Assembly (NCBI GenBank): GCA_031291055.1
Contig: JARLJU010000367.1
Span: 57,736-121,735, forward strand
DNA from: Rudaea sp.
GTDB taxonomy: Bacteria; Pseudomonadota; Gammaproteobacteria; Xanthomonadales; Rhodanobacteraceae
Reading direction: 5' to 3'
DNA: 64,000 nt
Shown: positions 26,152 to 35,751 of the stretch, piece by piece
Numbering within the stretch: position 1 is the first letter of the stretch
Layout: each line of letters opens with the position of its first letter
Notes under the pieces: model-generated
Databases searched by the model: none
Told to the model about the DNA's origin: nothing
The model's input: the letters and a program-made list of their open reading frames with translations, nothing else
Program-made: the position numbers and the translations under genes

Positions 26152-27246
26152 GTGTCTGGACACAAGAACTTGGGTGAAGTTGATATCAGATTCCAAGACG
26201 GCAAGCGGCTGCCAAGTACAGCTCGGAAACAGGCCCGGCAGTCCGCGCCGGGCGACGTCGCCGTGTTGCTGCTCAATCTGGGGACGCCCGCGGCGCCAAC
26301 CGCGAGGGCGGTACGCCGCTATCTGGCGGAATTCCTCGGCGACGCTCGCGTCATCGACTATCCGCGCTGGTTGTGGCTGCCGCTGCTTTACGGGGTGATC
26401 CTGAGCGTGCGGCCGCGGCGCTCGGCTCGCGCCTACGCGAAGATCTGGACTGCACAGGGTTCGCCGTTGCTCGTGCACAGCCGCGCACTGACAGAGAAAC
26501 TCGCGGCTGCCTGCAGCAACGATGGCGTGCGCGTCGCACTGGCGATGCGTTACGGCGAACCGGCAACGGCAGGCGTCATTGATGGCCTGTTGGCAGACGG
26601 CGTCCGCCGCCTGCTGCTGTTGCCGCTGTATCCGCAATACTCGGCCACGTCCACGGCCGCCGCCTTCGACGCCGCATTCGCGGCGCTGCGATGGCAGCGC
26701 AGGGTGCCGGAACTGCGCAGCATCGGCGACTATCATGCCGAGCCAGAGTATATTTGTGCACTAGCGGAAAGTGTGGAAAAGTACTGGAAATTGCATGGAC
26801 GCGGCGCACGCCTGTTGCTGTCGTTCCACGGCATCCCCGCGCGTTACGTGCGTCTGGGCGATCCGTATGAGGAGCAGTGTCTGACCACCGCGCGGCTGCT
26901 GCGCGAGCGATTGAATCTGGCCGATGACTTTCTGATCACCAGTTTCCAGTCCCGGGTCGGGCGCGAGCGCTGGCTGACGCCCTACACCGACGCGATACTC
27001 GCTCAGTTCGCCGCGGATGGGGTGGGTCATGTGCAGGTGCTCTGCCCTGGATTTGCGGTGGACTGTCTGGAAACGCTGGAAGAAATCCAGATCCGCGGAC
27101 GCGAACAGTTCCTCGCCGACGGCGGCGAACGTCTGGACTACATCCCGGCACTGAACGACAGCGAGTCACATGTGCAGTTTCTGCGCGGCTTGATCCGCCG
27201 GCACGTGCGCGGCTGGCTGGGCGGTGGCGCCGATGCTGGTGCGTGA
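26152..27246 (+). CDS. hemH: ferrochelatase
   Basis: Up to 364 residues; inserts Fe2+ into protoporphyrin IX. Family landmarks: AVLLLNLGTPAAPTARAVRRYL, WTAQGSPLLVHSR, PLYPQYSATSTAAAF, catalytic His in LLSFHGIPARYV (His226 from this start), FQSRVGRERWLTPYT and CPGFAVDCLETLEEI with the conserved Glu. The start is uncertain: GTG at 26152 gives about 30 extra residues before the conserved core, and I see no good SD for it or for the following TTG. Downstream hydrolase gene overlaps by 14 bases. Confidence 0.93.
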   Translation: MSGHKNLGEVDIRFQDGKRLPSTARKQARQSAPGDVAVLLLNLGTPAAPTARAVRRYLAEFLGDARVIDYPRWLWLPLLYGVILSVRPRRSARAYAKIWTAQGSPLLVHSRALTEKLAAACSNDGVRVALAMRYGEPATAGVIDGLLADGVRRLLLLPLYPQYSATSTAAAFDAAFAALRWQRRVPELRSIGDYHAEPEYICALAESVEKYWKLHGRGARLLLSFHGIPARYVRLGDPYEEQCLTTARLLRERLNLADDFLITSFQSRVGRERWLTPYTDAILAQFAADGVGHVQVLCPGFAVDCLETLEEIQIRGREQFLADGGERLDYIPALNDSESHVQFLRGLIRRHVRGWLGGGADAGA

Positions 27247-28102
27247 GATCGATATCGTTCTGCCGGATTTGCGCCTGGCGGCCCGCGCCTGGGGCGATCC
27301 TGCCCTGCCGCCGCTGCTGGCGCTGCATGGCTGGCTCGACAATGCCGCGTCATTCGACCGGCTGGCGCCGCTGCTTTGTGAAGAATTCCACATTGTTGCA
27401 CTGGACTTGCCGGGCCATGGCCGATCCGACTGGCGCGCACCCGGGGCCTGGTATCACCACGTGGACTACCCTGGGGACGTGCTTGCGGCAGCCGATGCGC
27501 TCGGGTGGCGGCGATTCGGCCTGCTCGGCCATTCGCTGGGCGGCGGCGTGGCTACCGCAGTTGCTGCCGCGTGTCCGGAAAGAATCAGCCGCCTGCTATT
27601 GATCGAAGCCCTGGGCGTGATCGCGGGTGCCCCGGAAAAGACGTTGATGCATTTGCAGGCCGCACTCGCCGATCGCGCCGGCTATCGCAACAAGGAATTG
27701 CGCGTGTTTGCCCACGCAGACATGGCGGTGGCCGCGCGCATGCAGGCCAACGGGCTATCGCGCGAGGCGGCCACCCTGCTCGTCACGCGCGGGCTGAAGG
27801 CAGTGCCGGGTGGATTCAGCTGGTCATCCGATCCGCGGCTGACGCTGAATTCAGCTCAGCGCTTCGGCGAAGATCAGGTATTGGCAATCGTGCGCGGCGT
27901 GCGCGCGCCAACCCTGCTGGTGCTTGCCCAGCCAGACGCCCCGTTTTTGCCGCAGGAAACGATGGCGCGGCGCATCGCCCAGGTCGCCGACATCCATGCC
28001 GTGTGCTTGCCCGGCAGCCATCATCTGCACCTTGAAGACCCGCAACCGGTCGCCGTGGCGATCCGCGATTTCATTGCTGCCGCGGCTGAGCGTCAAGCCT
28101 GA
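27233..28102 (+). CDS. alpha/beta hydrolase
   Basis: 289 residues, single alpha/beta-hydrolase fold. LLALHGWLDNAASFDRL carries the HG oxyanion motif, nucleophile S101 is in LLGHSLGGG, and the catalytic His is in GSHHLHLEDP. An acid residue near LAQPDAPFL completes the triad. Soluble esterase or similar; substrate unknown. Begins within the hemH end (ATG at 27233, 14-base overlap), so coupled to it. Its 3' end overlaps the converging YgjP-like gene by ten bases. Confidence 0.88.
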   Translation: MLVREIDIVLPDLRLAARAWGDPALPPLLALHGWLDNAASFDRLAPLLCEEFHIVALDLPGHGRSDWRAPGAWYHHVDYPGDVLAAADALGWRRFGLLGHSLGGGVATAVAAACPERISRLLLIEALGVIAGAPEKTLMHLQAALADRAGYRNKELRVFAHADMAVAARMQANGLSREAATLLVTRGLKAVPGGFSWSSDPRLTLNSAQRFGEDQVLAIVRGVRAPTLLVLAQPDAPFLPQETMARRIAQVADIHAVCLPGSHHLHLEDPQPVAVAIRDFIAAAAERQA

Positions 28103-28854
28103 ACCAAACGCGCCAGTTCCGCCTTCAAGGCATAACCGCTGGCCTTGAGCCAATCGCGCTGGGCTTGCCAGTCCGGATACAGCGAGCCGACCAGGGCCCA
28201 GAAGCGCGGCGAGTGGTCGCGGATGCGCAGATGACAAAGCTCGTGCACCACCACATAGCGCAGCGCGTCGAGGGGAGCCAGAGCCAGAGCCAGATCCAGG
28301 GTTATGCCGTCGCGGCTGTCCAGGCTGCCCCACAGGCTCTTCAGCGGTTTGACGCGAATCCCGGTCGGTGCGCGTCCTAGTTCCGTCGTATAGCGGGCAA
28401 GGTACCGTGATACGTCGCGGCGAATCTGCGCCTGCAGGTAGGAATGCAGCAGCGAACGTGCCGCAGGCAAGGTCTGCTTGTTGTGTGGCTTGGGCAGCGA
28501 CAACACCAGACGTTCGCCGTCCAGCTCGACGCGCGGATAAGCGCCGTCGCGCCATTGCAGGCGTGTCGTTTCGCCACGCAACGGAATCAGGGTTGGAACA
28601 CCGGCTTTCAGTGCCGGCGGCCCACTGTGGTCGAGCTTGAGTTCGTCGAGTTTGCGTTCAAGCCAGTCCGCGTGCTTGCGCAGGAAGGCGAAAACCTGGG
28701 CCGGATGCGTGCCCTCGGGATAGGAGACCTGGGCACCGCCGGAAGTGACGGTCAACCGCAGCCGCCGCGCACGCGGATGGGCGCGGCGCAACACCTTTAT
28801 GGTGTCGCCGTCGGGCGTCGCGAGCTCGAGATAGTTGCTGTCGGTGGCTGTCAT
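28093..28854 (-). CDS. YgjP-like (M48-related) metallopeptidase
   Basis: 253 residues. C-terminal HELCHLRIRDHSPRFW (HExxH plus downstream His/Trp) is the zinc motif of the YgjP/WLM-like group; SLWGSLDSRDGITLDLALALAPL precedes it as in that family. N-terminal half: LRLTVTSGGAQVSYPEG and FLRKHADWLERKL. Cytoplasmic. The ATG at 28854 has GGAAG five bases upstream; an alternative ATG at 28881 overlaps the rdgC stop as TAATG and would add nine residues. Either way it is coupled to rdgC. Confidence 0.85.
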   Translation of the reverse strand: MTATDSNYLELATPDGDTIKVLRRAHPRARRLRLTVTSGGAQVSYPEGTHPAQVFAFLRKHADWLERKLDELKLDHSGPPALKAGVPTLIPLRGETTRLQWRDGAYPRVELDGERLVLSLPKPHNKQTLPAARSLLHSYLQAQIRRDVSRYLARYTTELGRAPTGIRVKPLKSLWGSLDSRDGITLDLALALAPLDALRYVVVHELCHLRIRDHSPRFWALVGSLYPDWQAQRDWLKASGYALKAELARLVQA

Positions 28855-28880
28855 GTCTTCTTCCAGCCCCGGCGCTTGCA

Positions 28881-29798
28881 TTATTTCTTGTCGATTGGCC
28901 GGGGCAAGCCAAACCACAATTCAAATTTTGCCAGCACGCGCTCCAGTTCCAGCGTCATCAGTGCGAACAGCGAATCGAGCTCGGCCACTGCCGATTCCGG
29001 CGTGGCGTCGCCCAACTCGTCCTGCACTTGATCCAAGAAGCGCAGCTTGCGTACGGTGAGATCCTCGCCGAGAACGAAGCCGACGCGATCCTCGAATAAC
29101 AGACCCAGCTGAAACACCTGCTTGCCCGACTTTAGATGCTCGCGCACCTCGTCGGTTTCAAGGTCCTGGCGACGACAGCGGACCACGGCGCCGGTTTCGG
29201 CCGGATCGCGCAACTCGCATTCATCGCCCAAGGCCAAGCCTTGAGGTAGCTTGCCATGGATCAGCCAGTCCGTCATCAAGGCCCGTGGCGATTCCTCGGC
29301 GGCCATTGGCACGGCGGGAAAGCTGCCCAGGGCCTCGCGCAACTGGCTCGTTGCCTCCTCGGCGGCCTTGCGGCTGGCGGTATCCAGTGCCAGCCAGCCC
29401 GTCTTGACTGAAAGATAGGCGTTCAGTTTTGACAGTCGGGTGAAGGCACGCGGCAGCAGATCGGTCAAAACTTCCTCTTTCATCCGTTTGCGTTCTTTAG
29501 CGCCGATCTTTCTGCGTTCTTTTTCCACGATCTTCTGCAAACGTGCTGCTAATTCTTCGTCTACTACTGAATTTGGCAGCAAACGATCTTCCCGCCCCAA
29601 AGTCATCAGCACATACGGGCCGACGCGATGCGCCAGAACTTCCTCACCGCGGCCATACGGGGATACAAAGCCGCGCGTCGCCAGTTCCAGGGGTCCGCAG
29701 GCGCGCAGGCGATGTCCGTCAAGGTGAGTTTCAAGGGTTTTGAGCGTTTTTGCGCTGCTTTCGGAAAAACGGAACAGGGTCAGATTGCGAAACCACAT
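28881..29798 (-). CDS. rdgC: recombination-associated protein RdgC
   Basis: 305 residues, near the E. coli length. RdgC forms a ring-shaped dimer on duplex DNA and limits RecA activity at forks. Family segments: MWFRNLTLFRF, VPFMPR-like ACGPLELATRGFVSPYG, LPNSVVDEELAARL, LLPRAF, DEYELRDP-like LGDECELRDPAETGAVVRC and LGLLFEDRVGFVLGEDLTVRKLRFLD split across its length. Weak SD. Followed directly by the YgjP-like gene. Confidence 0.95.
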   Translation of the reverse strand: MWFRNLTLFRFSESSAKTLKTLETHLDGHRLRACGPLELATRGFVSPYGRGEEVLAHRVGPYVLMTLGREDRLLPNSVVDEELAARLQKIVEKERRKIGAKERKRMKEEVLTDLLPRAFTRLSKLNAYLSVKTGWLALDTASRKAAEEATSQLREALGSFPAVPMAAEESPRALMTDWLIHGKLPQGLALGDECELRDPAETGAVVRCRRQDLETDEVREHLKSGKQVFQLGLLFEDRVGFVLGEDLTVRKLRFLDQVQDELGDATPESAVAELDSLFALMTLELERVLAKFELWFGLPRPIDKK

Positions 29799-29877
29799 GG
29801 TGTCAGCTCGAAAGAGGAAGGAGTGAAGAAATCGCCCTGGGCGGCCAGGGCTTCAATTACCGCGAGAACCAAGGCGA

Positions 29878-30756
29878 TCAGGCGACGGCGGGCTCCGCGA
29901 CAGCATTGATGCCGGCATCGCCGACCAGCCAGTCAGCCTGGCTCGGGCGATGCGGCGAGCGACTGCCCAGCGCCGCAAAATCAAACAGGCTGCGATCGGC
30001 CAGTTGCGACGGTGCCACCGCGGTCATCGCACGGAATACGTTTTCCACCCGTCCGGGGCTCTTGCGTTCCCAGTCGCCCAGCATCTGCTTGATCGCCTTG
30101 CGCTGCAGGGTTTCCTGTGACCCGCAGAGATTGCAGGGCATGACCGGGAAACCCTGTTGCCGGGCGTAGTCGGCAATGTCGGCTTCCTTGCAATAAGCCA
30201 GCGGGCGGATCACGACATGCCTGCCGTCGTCGGACAGCAGCTTGGGCGGCATCGCCTTGAGCGTGGACTGGTAGAACATGTTCAGGAACAGCGTCTCGAC
30301 CATGTCGTCGCGATGATGACCCAGGGCAATCTTGGTAAACCCGCCCCGCTCCGCATGCTGGTACAAGGCGCCGCGGCGCAGCCGCGAGCACAGGCTGCAC
30401 ATGGTCTTGCCCTCGGGCACGATGCGCTTGACCACGCTGTAGGTGTCTTGCTCGAGAATCTGGAATGGCATGTCGATCGAGCGCAGGTACTCGGGCAGTA
30501 TCTTCGCGTCGTAACCGGGTTGCTTTTGATCCAGATGCACCGCGACGAGTTCGAAGTGTACCGGTGCCTTGGCTTGCAACTGGCGCAGAAGAGTGAGCAG
30601 GCTGTACGAATCCTTGCCGCCGGACAGACAGACCATGATGCGGTCGCCGTCCTCGATCATGTGGTAGTCGGCAATCGCCTGACCCGCCTGGCGGCGCAGA
30701 CGCTTGGCCAGCTTGTTGGTATCGAGTTCGTGTCTGCTTGCGGCGTCGGCGATCAT
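29878..30756 (-). CDS. ttcA: tRNA 2-thiocytidine(32) synthetase
   Basis: 292 residues. PP-loop ATPase: SGGKDS at 45-50. Two Cys pairs, CSLC ([14 protein letters not shown]) and CNLC ([15 protein letters not shown]), bind the [4Fe-4S] cluster used for thiolation of cytidine 32. Also [19 protein letters not shown]. The Ala/Pro-rich tail ([14 protein letters not shown]) is extra. A TACAAT -10 box lies about 40 bp upstream. Divergent from the YdcH-like gene. Confidence 0.95.
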   Translation of the reverse strand: MIADAASRHELDTNKLAKRLRRQAGQAIADYHMIEDGDRIMVCLSGGKDSYSLLTLLRQLQAKAPVHFELVAVHLDQKQPGYDAKILPEYLRSIDMPFQILEQDTYSVVKRIVPEGKTMCSLCSRLRRGALYQHAERGGFTKIALGHHRDDMVETLFLNMFYQSTLKAMPPKLLSDDGRHVVIRPLAYCKEADIADYARQQGFPVMPCNLCGSQETLQRKAIKQMLGDWERKSPGRVENVFRAMTAVAPSQLADRSLFDFAALGSRSPHRPSQADWLVGDAGINAVAEPAVA

Positions 30757-30798
30757 GGTGGTTGGGCGAGGTCGGGCGTTCAGGCAATGTCAGGCGCC

Positions 30799-30804
30799 AT
30801 TGTA
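30799..30804 (-). promoter_or_regulatory. ttcA promoter -10 candidate
   Basis: TACAAT on the minus strand, followed by GGCGCC; no good -35. Shares GTACAATxGC with the plsB promoter. Predicted start near 30792, leaving a leader of about 36 bases. Confidence 0.4.
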
Positions 30805-30885
30805 CGGTGGATCGTCGCGCGTCTCGACTCGCATGGCCCGCGCGGCGGCGTTAGACTTCAAGCCTGCGAACATATCGGGTGCCGC

Positions 30886-31086
30886 TTGAGCAACGATCCC
30901 GTCGAAATCGCCCGTCAACTGGTCGAGCTGCGCATCGAGCATCGCGATCTGGACGCCGCGATCCTGCGCCTGTCCGCCAATCCCGGCGATGAATTGCAAC
31001 TGCGGCGTCTGAAAAAACGCAAACTCAGGCTCAAGGACATGATTGCCTGGCTCGAGAACAAGCAGATCCCGGACCTGGATGCATGA
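30886..31086 (+). CDS. YdcH/DUF465 small protein
   Basis: 66 residues: SNDPVEIARQLVELRIEHRD, then LDAAILRLSANPGDELQLRR and LKKRKLRLKDMIAWLENKQI. The HRxLD...LxRLKKRKLxLKDxI pattern is the DUF465 (YdcH) coiled-coil family, whose function is unknown. The only plausible start is TTG at 30886 with a poor SD (CGGGTG), so the exact N-terminus is open. Between divergent ttcA and convergent plsB. Confidence 0.75.
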   Translation: MSNDPVEIARQLVELRIEHRDLDAAILRLSANPGDELQLRRLKKRKLRLKDMIAWLENKQIPDLDA

Positions 31087-31112
31087 CTTGTGATCATCCT
31101 TGATCGCGCCAC

Positions 31113-33641
31113 TCAGGATTCTTCAGGTGGGATCGTGGCTGCGGTCAGCGTTTCGCGCCGCTCCGGAGTGAGCTTGAGGATGCCATGGCGGATCTCGCGG
31201 CTCAGGATCACCTTGGCATCCCGGGTGACATCCTCCAGCGCGTTATCGAAATCGAGTTTGCCGGAGTCGTCGGTCCAGACCACGCGGCGCTCGCGCAGCT
31301 TTTGTATAAAACCGCGGAAAAGGGATTTGTCAAAAAATTCCGGAGCATTGAGTTCGTGCAGCAGGCTCAGCCGCTGCGCCGTCAGCGTGCACAGGTTCTC
31401 AAGCTCCGCCGCGCTCAGCGTGTGCGGACCGTTGCGCACCAGGGCCGCAATGGCGATGTAGTAACGTTCGAATGCCTGCAGCATGCTGTGGGCAATCAGG
31501 CGCAACTGATAGGCGCCGTCGCTCTGCCCGGGTCCGCGGCGCAGGATGCGACCATCGCCCGAAGGCTCGAGCAGTCCGCGAGCGATGAAAAAATCGATCG
31601 TGGCGTCGATCTGCGCAGCAAAGCCATCGTCGCTCCACGGCAGGAACAGTTCGCTCTGGATGAAGGGATAGACGATACGCCCCAGGCGCGCGATCGACAC
31701 ACGCGTCATGCGCCGGTTGTTGAGGAAGCAGCAGGCGACCCAGGCCGCCGTGGCAAACAGGTGCAGCACGTTGTTGCGGAAATAGGAAAGCAGGACGCCG
31801 GCCTTGCCTTCGCACACGAGCAGATCGCCGAGGGGATGCGTGATGCGCTGGATCGCCTGCATGCGTTCGCCGTACGCAACGATCTCGGCTCCGCTCATGT
31901 CGGTGACCGTGACGCGATCCGAATACGGTAGTGCAATGAACAGCTGTCGTATCAGCTCGATCTGCGCGACGAGATCGGCTTGCGCCATCGCATGCTTGGG
32001 TGTGGACAGCAGTGCCAGCGCCAGCAGGTTGATCGGATTGACATCCGCCGCGCGGTTGATATTGATCAGAATGCGTTCGGCCAAAGTGTCGACGGCGCTC
32101 CGCAGCCACGCAGGTTTCGCTTCAGGATCAGCCGTCGCTGCACGCCAATCGGGCGCGACTTCATCGAGCACCGGCCCGAGGAAAAGCGGTTCGCCGAAAT
32201 TCACCGCCACCGATCCATAGTTTTGCCGCAACGCGCCGAGGCTGCGCAACAGGCCGAGCCAGGATTCCTTTTCCTTCGGCTTGCCGGAAAGCTCGCCGAT
32301 GTAGGAATCGCCTTCGATGATCTTTTCGTAGCCGATGTAGACCGGCTGGAACACCACCGGCCGATGCGATTCGCGCAGGAAGCTGCGCAGCGTCATCGAC
32401 AACAAGCCGCCACGGGGGCTGAGCGTACGCCCGCTGCGCGAGCGCGTCCCTTCGACGAAGTACTCCAGCGATACGCCGCGCGCGAACAACTGGCTGATGT
32501 ATTCGCGGAACACGGTCGAATAAAAGGGATCCTTGAAACTGCGACGCAGGAAAAACGCACCGCCGCGACGCAATAGCGAACCCACCAGCGGCAGGTTCAG
32601 GTTCACGCCTGCGGCGATGTGGGGTACGACCAGGCCATTGCGATAGAGCAGGTACGGCAGCAGCAGGTCATCGATGGTGCTGCGATGGCAGGGCACGTAG
32701 ATTATTTCGTGTCCCGGGGCGATCGCGCGCAGCTTGTCGAAATGATGCATGCGCACGCCGCTGTAGATCTTGTCCCATAGTCCAGTGAGCAGGAAGGAAG
32801 CAGAACGCACCACCAGGTGCGACTGGTCCGCGGCAATTTCCCAGGCGAAATTGCGCGCTTTGGCCACGGCCTTGTCGCGCGGAATGCCTTCCTTGCTCGC
32901 ATTCGTATCAATCGCAGCCTGCACCGGAGCGGCGTTGACGACGCCGTCGATCAGTGTGCGCCGGTGAGAAAGGTCCGGCCCGATCACCATGGCGCGGATG
33001 CGCTGGAAGTGCACGCGCAACACCCGTGAAACCTTGCGCAAGGTGTTCGGTGCATCGCGTTCGTCGCCCAGCGCCAGCCGCAGCGATATGGGCGTGGAAA
33101 ACTGTACGATCGTGCGGCGTCCGTTCAGGAGCAGCGAAAGCAGGCGGCGGAAACGTCCGACCACGACCCAGTTTTCGGAAAACAGCACGCGGAACCAGCC
33201 GATCTGCCGGTCCGGCGCGCGGCCAACGAAGATCGAGACCGGGACCAGCTGGATATCCAGCTCCGGATTCGCGCGCACCGTATCCAGCAATTGCGCCAGC
33301 GTCTCCGAATGCGTCCGCGAACGCGGCCGCCGGAACAGCCAGCCCTCGCGTCGCGACAGGGCGAACATCGCCCGCTGCTTGCGCAAACCACCCAGCTGCA
33401 GAGCCTGCAACGGCTCGGGCAAGCCAGCCTCGCGGCAAGCCTGTTCCAGGATCAGGGTATCGGACAAGCCATAGCGTTCGGTGACATAGCACACCGGCAA
33501 CGCTGGATTGAACTGGGTCTGCGGTTCGGCCGGTTCGCGCCGGATGCGCAGCCACGGTTCGACCAATGCACCCAGCACGCGCAACCACCAGGGCGCATGT
33601 GACGTGGTTGCCGCGATCGCGGTCGGCAGGGGTGCGTTCAT
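31113..33641 (-). CDS. plsB: glycerol-3-phosphate 1-O-acyltransferase
   Basis: 842 residues, full-length PlsB. It makes lysophosphatidate from acyl-CoA/ACP and glycerol-3-phosphate at the inner membrane. Acyltransferase block I is VPCHRSTIDDLLLPY (HX4D), block II GGAFFLRRSFKD, block III FVEGTRSRSGR, block IV PVVFQPVYIGYE. The N-terminal region (LPVCYVTERYGLSD; RSLSVLFSE-like RVLFSENWVV) and the long C-terminal helical region match the E. coli type. Start ATG at 33641; a TACAAT -10 box ends seven bases upstream, so the transcript may be leaderless. Confidence 0.96.
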   Translation of the reverse strand: MNAPLPTAIAATTSHAPWWLRVLGALVEPWLRIRREPAEPQTQFNPALPVCYVTERYGLSDTLILEQACREAGLPEPLQALQLGGLRKQRAMFALSRREGWLFRRPRSRTHSETLAQLLDTVRANPELDIQLVPVSIFVGRAPDRQIGWFRVLFSENWVVVGRFRRLLSLLLNGRRTIVQFSTPISLRLALGDERDAPNTLRKVSRVLRVHFQRIRAMVIGPDLSHRRTLIDGVVNAAPVQAAIDTNASKEGIPRDKAVAKARNFAWEIAADQSHLVVRSASFLLTGLWDKIYSGVRMHHFDKLRAIAPGHEIIYVPCHRSTIDDLLLPYLLYRNGLVVPHIAAGVNLNLPLVGSLLRRGGAFFLRRSFKDPFYSTVFREYISQLFARGVSLEYFVEGTRSRSGRTLSPRGGLLSMTLRSFLRESHRPVVFQPVYIGYEKIIEGDSYIGELSGKPKEKESWLGLLRSLGALRQNYGSVAVNFGEPLFLGPVLDEVAPDWRAATADPEAKPAWLRSAVDTLAERILININRAADVNPINLLALALLSTPKHAMAQADLVAQIELIRQLFIALPYSDRVTVTDMSGAEIVAYGERMQAIQRITHPLGDLLVCEGKAGVLLSYFRNNVLHLFATAAWVACCFLNNRRMTRVSIARLGRIVYPFIQSELFLPWSDDGFAAQIDATIDFFIARGLLEPSGDGRILRRGPGQSDGAYQLRLIAHSMLQAFERYYIAIAALVRNGPHTLSAAELENLCTLTAQRLSLLHELNAPEFFDKSLFRGFIQKLRERRVVWTDDSGKLDFDNALEDVTRDAKVILSREIRHGILKLTPERRETLTAATIPPEES

Positions 33642-33647
33642 GTGCCA

Positions 33648-33653
33648 ATTGTA
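33648..33653 (-). promoter_or_regulatory. plsB promoter -10 box, possibly leaderless
   Basis: TACAAT on the minus strand with six bases between it and the ATG at 33641; a transcript starting seven bases after the box would begin at the A of the start codon. There is no SD. Confidence 0.45.
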
Positions 33654-33702
33654 CGGGAGCGCCGCCGCCCAAGGTGTGGCGGCCAGCATTCTCGAAATCG
33701 CC

Positions 33703-33733
33703 AAAACGACTTCGCCCGCAGCTGCGGGCGAAG
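33703..33733 (-). terminator. rho-independent terminator (minus strand)
   Basis: A perfect 24-base palindrome, CTTCGCCCGCAG and its complement (33710-33733), followed on the minus strand by TCGTTTT. It lies 23 bp after the lipoprotein gene and separates it from plsB. Confidence 0.75.
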
Positions 33734-33756
33734 CGCGCGCCTGGTGACGGGAAGCC

Positions 33757-34713
33757 TCAGCCCTTGTTTTCGCCCTGCTTGTCAGCGGCGACTTCCGGCG
33801 TCGCCGGGTTCGCAGTCTTGGCCGCTTCTTCCTGCTGGTGCTTGTTCCACTGATCGATGGCCTGCTTGCCGTACCACTTGCCGTCGACCTTGACCAGATC
33901 ACTCTCGGTCGAGAACGGCTGATCGAAGGCGACGTAGCTTACCTTGACCTTGGCGGTGTCTCCATTGGCGGAAGCCGTCTCGACTTTGACCGAATCCAGT
34001 GCCTTGTCCATGTTGAGCCCATAGATTGCGAAGACCTGCTTGGCTCCGCCGAGGACAACCCCGGCTTTCTGCATGGCCTGGTCGTAGCTGAGCGCACGCG
34101 CCTCGTCGATCGATTTCAGGTTCAGGTCGCGCGCGGTTTTGCAGGCAGCCGCGATCGCACCCTTGACCAGGGTCGGATCGGTGAACTTCACCGTCTGTGC
34201 CCACTTCGCGGTCGCGTCGATCAGCGCCTGGGTCTGCTGCTTCTGCTGATCGTTCAGATCCTTGCTCTGCTGGATTGCGCTCTGCGCAAATCCCTGGCCC
34301 ATCGCGATCATCATCGGCATCTGCTGCGCCGTCTTCTGATCGAATTCCTTCAGTTGCGGCTCGATCTCGGCGTAGAGCTTGTCTTCGGCGCCCGGCGCGG
34401 TCAGCTTCGTCATCGTGTCGGCGAACTGCTTGCGATCGTCCTCGGTCACTGGATCCTTGTTGACCTCCTTGGTCCAGTCAGCCTTCATCCTGGCCAGTTC
34501 GGCGGCGGGCAGCGCGTTCTGCAAGAAGGCACCGACATTGTTCGCACGCAACGCCGTCACGGTGGCACTGATTGCGCCGTCGGGAGTACTGGGCGCGGCG
34601 ACCGCCGCCATAGGAGCGCTGGCACCGGGCGCGGTGGTCTCGGACTGGCCGCAACCGGCCGCAAGCACGGCGATGGCAGCGGCTAAGGCTAACCGGGCGA
34701 ATTTGCGATTCAT
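33757..34713 (-). CDS. lipoprotein of unknown function
   Basis: 318 residues. Lipoprotein signal MNRKFARLALAAAIAVLAAGCG (Cys at 21). The mature part is helical and Gln/Lys-rich (FADTMTKLTAPGAEDKLYAEIEP and SAIQQSKDLNDQQKQQTQAL, from separate regions), and ends with a small domain like DUF-type nuclear-transport-factor folds: VKVSYVAFDQPFSTES, LVKVDGKWYGKQAIDQW. I do not recognise a named family. GGGGA seven bases before the ATG at 34713. Confidence 0.75.
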   Translation of the reverse strand: MNRKFARLALAAAIAVLAAGCGQSETTAPGASAPMAAVAAPSTPDGAISATVTALRANNVGAFLQNALPAAELARMKADWTKEVNKDPVTEDDRKQFADTMTKLTAPGAEDKLYAEIEPQLKEFDQKTAQQMPMMIAMGQGFAQSAIQQSKDLNDQQKQQTQALIDATAKWAQTVKFTDPTLVKGAIAAACKTARDLNLKSIDEARALSYDQAMQKAGVVLGGAKQVFAIYGLNMDKALDSVKVETASANGDTAKVKVSYVAFDQPFSTESDLVKVDGKWYGKQAIDQWNKHQQEEAAKTANPATPEVAADKQGENKG

Positions 34714-34820
34714 GATTTTCCCCAAGCAGATTGGATGAATGGATGATGCAGCGCGGGACGCCACTCTAGTGAGCAGTCCGCGGCTTGGCAAGCCACGGGC
34801 GCCATTCGGTCATCTGGCGT

Positions 34821-35705
34821 TCAATTCTCACGCAGGGCCGCATGCTTGGCCGCGCGGGCATCCGTGCGTTGCTTGGCGTCGGCAGGATGTTGGGTAATCG
34901 CACTTTCCCACGAGCCATAGTCCGGATTCGGCAGGGCGAACCAGCGTTCGCCGAACCAGGTCTGGTACGGTTGCACGAGCGTGGCGCGCGCGCTTGCGTC
35001 AGTATCGGCGCCATCGAGAAAATCGCCGAGCTGATCGCCGAACATCTGCAGTACGCGATGACGCTGCGCAACCAGCTTGCGCCGGCAGCCCTTGTTGCCG
35101 CCCTGTGCAATGCAGCCGGGCGTGTTCGCGCCTTTGGCGAGTACGGTTTCCTCGCCGTTGCCCAGGGGGAAGCCCTGGGCCTGAAGATTGTCGCGGGTGG
35201 CGCCGGCCATGATTTCGGCGCGATTGGTCAGATAGAAGATGGTGACGCCGTGTGCTGCGGCGAATTTGGCGAAGTCCAGGGCGCCGGGCAGCGCATGTGC
35301 GGATTTTTGATCGACCCATGCAGTCCACGCGGCGTCGTTGAACGCGCTGTTGTCGCGAATCATGCGCGCCTCGAACGGCGTGTTGTCGAGCACCGTCTCG
35401 TCCACGTCGACAATGACGGCAGGCGGCAGCGCGGCCGCATCGTTCGTGCGCTCGCCCTTGGGCAGCGCGTCCCATGACGGGTCGGCCAGGGCCTCGAGCA
35501 ATTTCGCTTGCGCCGCGTGATATACCTCGCGAAACACCAGGTCGTGCTCGATCGACGCTTGCATCCACAACGTCGCATTCAGCCGATCGTCGGCCGGGAA
35601 TTTGGCGTTGGTCGAAGCCCCGGCGTAGATGGCAGGCGGTGTCTGCGGCGCGCTGGCGCAGGCGCCGAGCAGCAGGATGGCAATGGCGAGGCTCAGACGA
35701 TGCAT
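34821..35705 (-). CDS. class C acid phosphatase lipoprotein (e(P4)-like)
   Basis: 294 residues. Lipobox LLLGAC after MHRLSLAIAI. HAD-superfamily phosphatase of the outer-membrane e(P4) type: nucleophile motif VIVDVDETVLDNTPFEA, motif II IFYLTNRAE, preceded by VYHAAQAKLLEAL. The third and fourth motifs are less clear: where class C enzymes have a GDxxxDF loop it reads FGDQLGDFLDG, which fits. Periplasmic-side phosphomonoesterase or 5'-nucleotidase. AAGGAG six bases before the ATG at 35705. Confidence 0.88.
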   Translation of the reverse strand: MHRLSLAIAILLLGACASAPQTPPAIYAGASTNAKFPADDRLNATLWMQASIEHDLVFREVYHAAQAKLLEALADPSWDALPKGERTNDAAALPPAVIVDVDETVLDNTPFEARMIRDNSAFNDAAWTAWVDQKSAHALPGALDFAKFAAAHGVTIFYLTNRAEIMAGATRDNLQAQGFPLGNGEETVLAKGANTPGCIAQGGNKGCRRKLVAQRHRVLQMFGDQLGDFLDGADTDASARATLVQPYQTWFGERWFALPNPDYGSWESAITQHPADAKQRTDARAAKHAALREN

Positions 35706-35751
35706 GGGTTTCTCCTTCAGCAATGGGTGAGTATACAAACGCGTGAATCGC

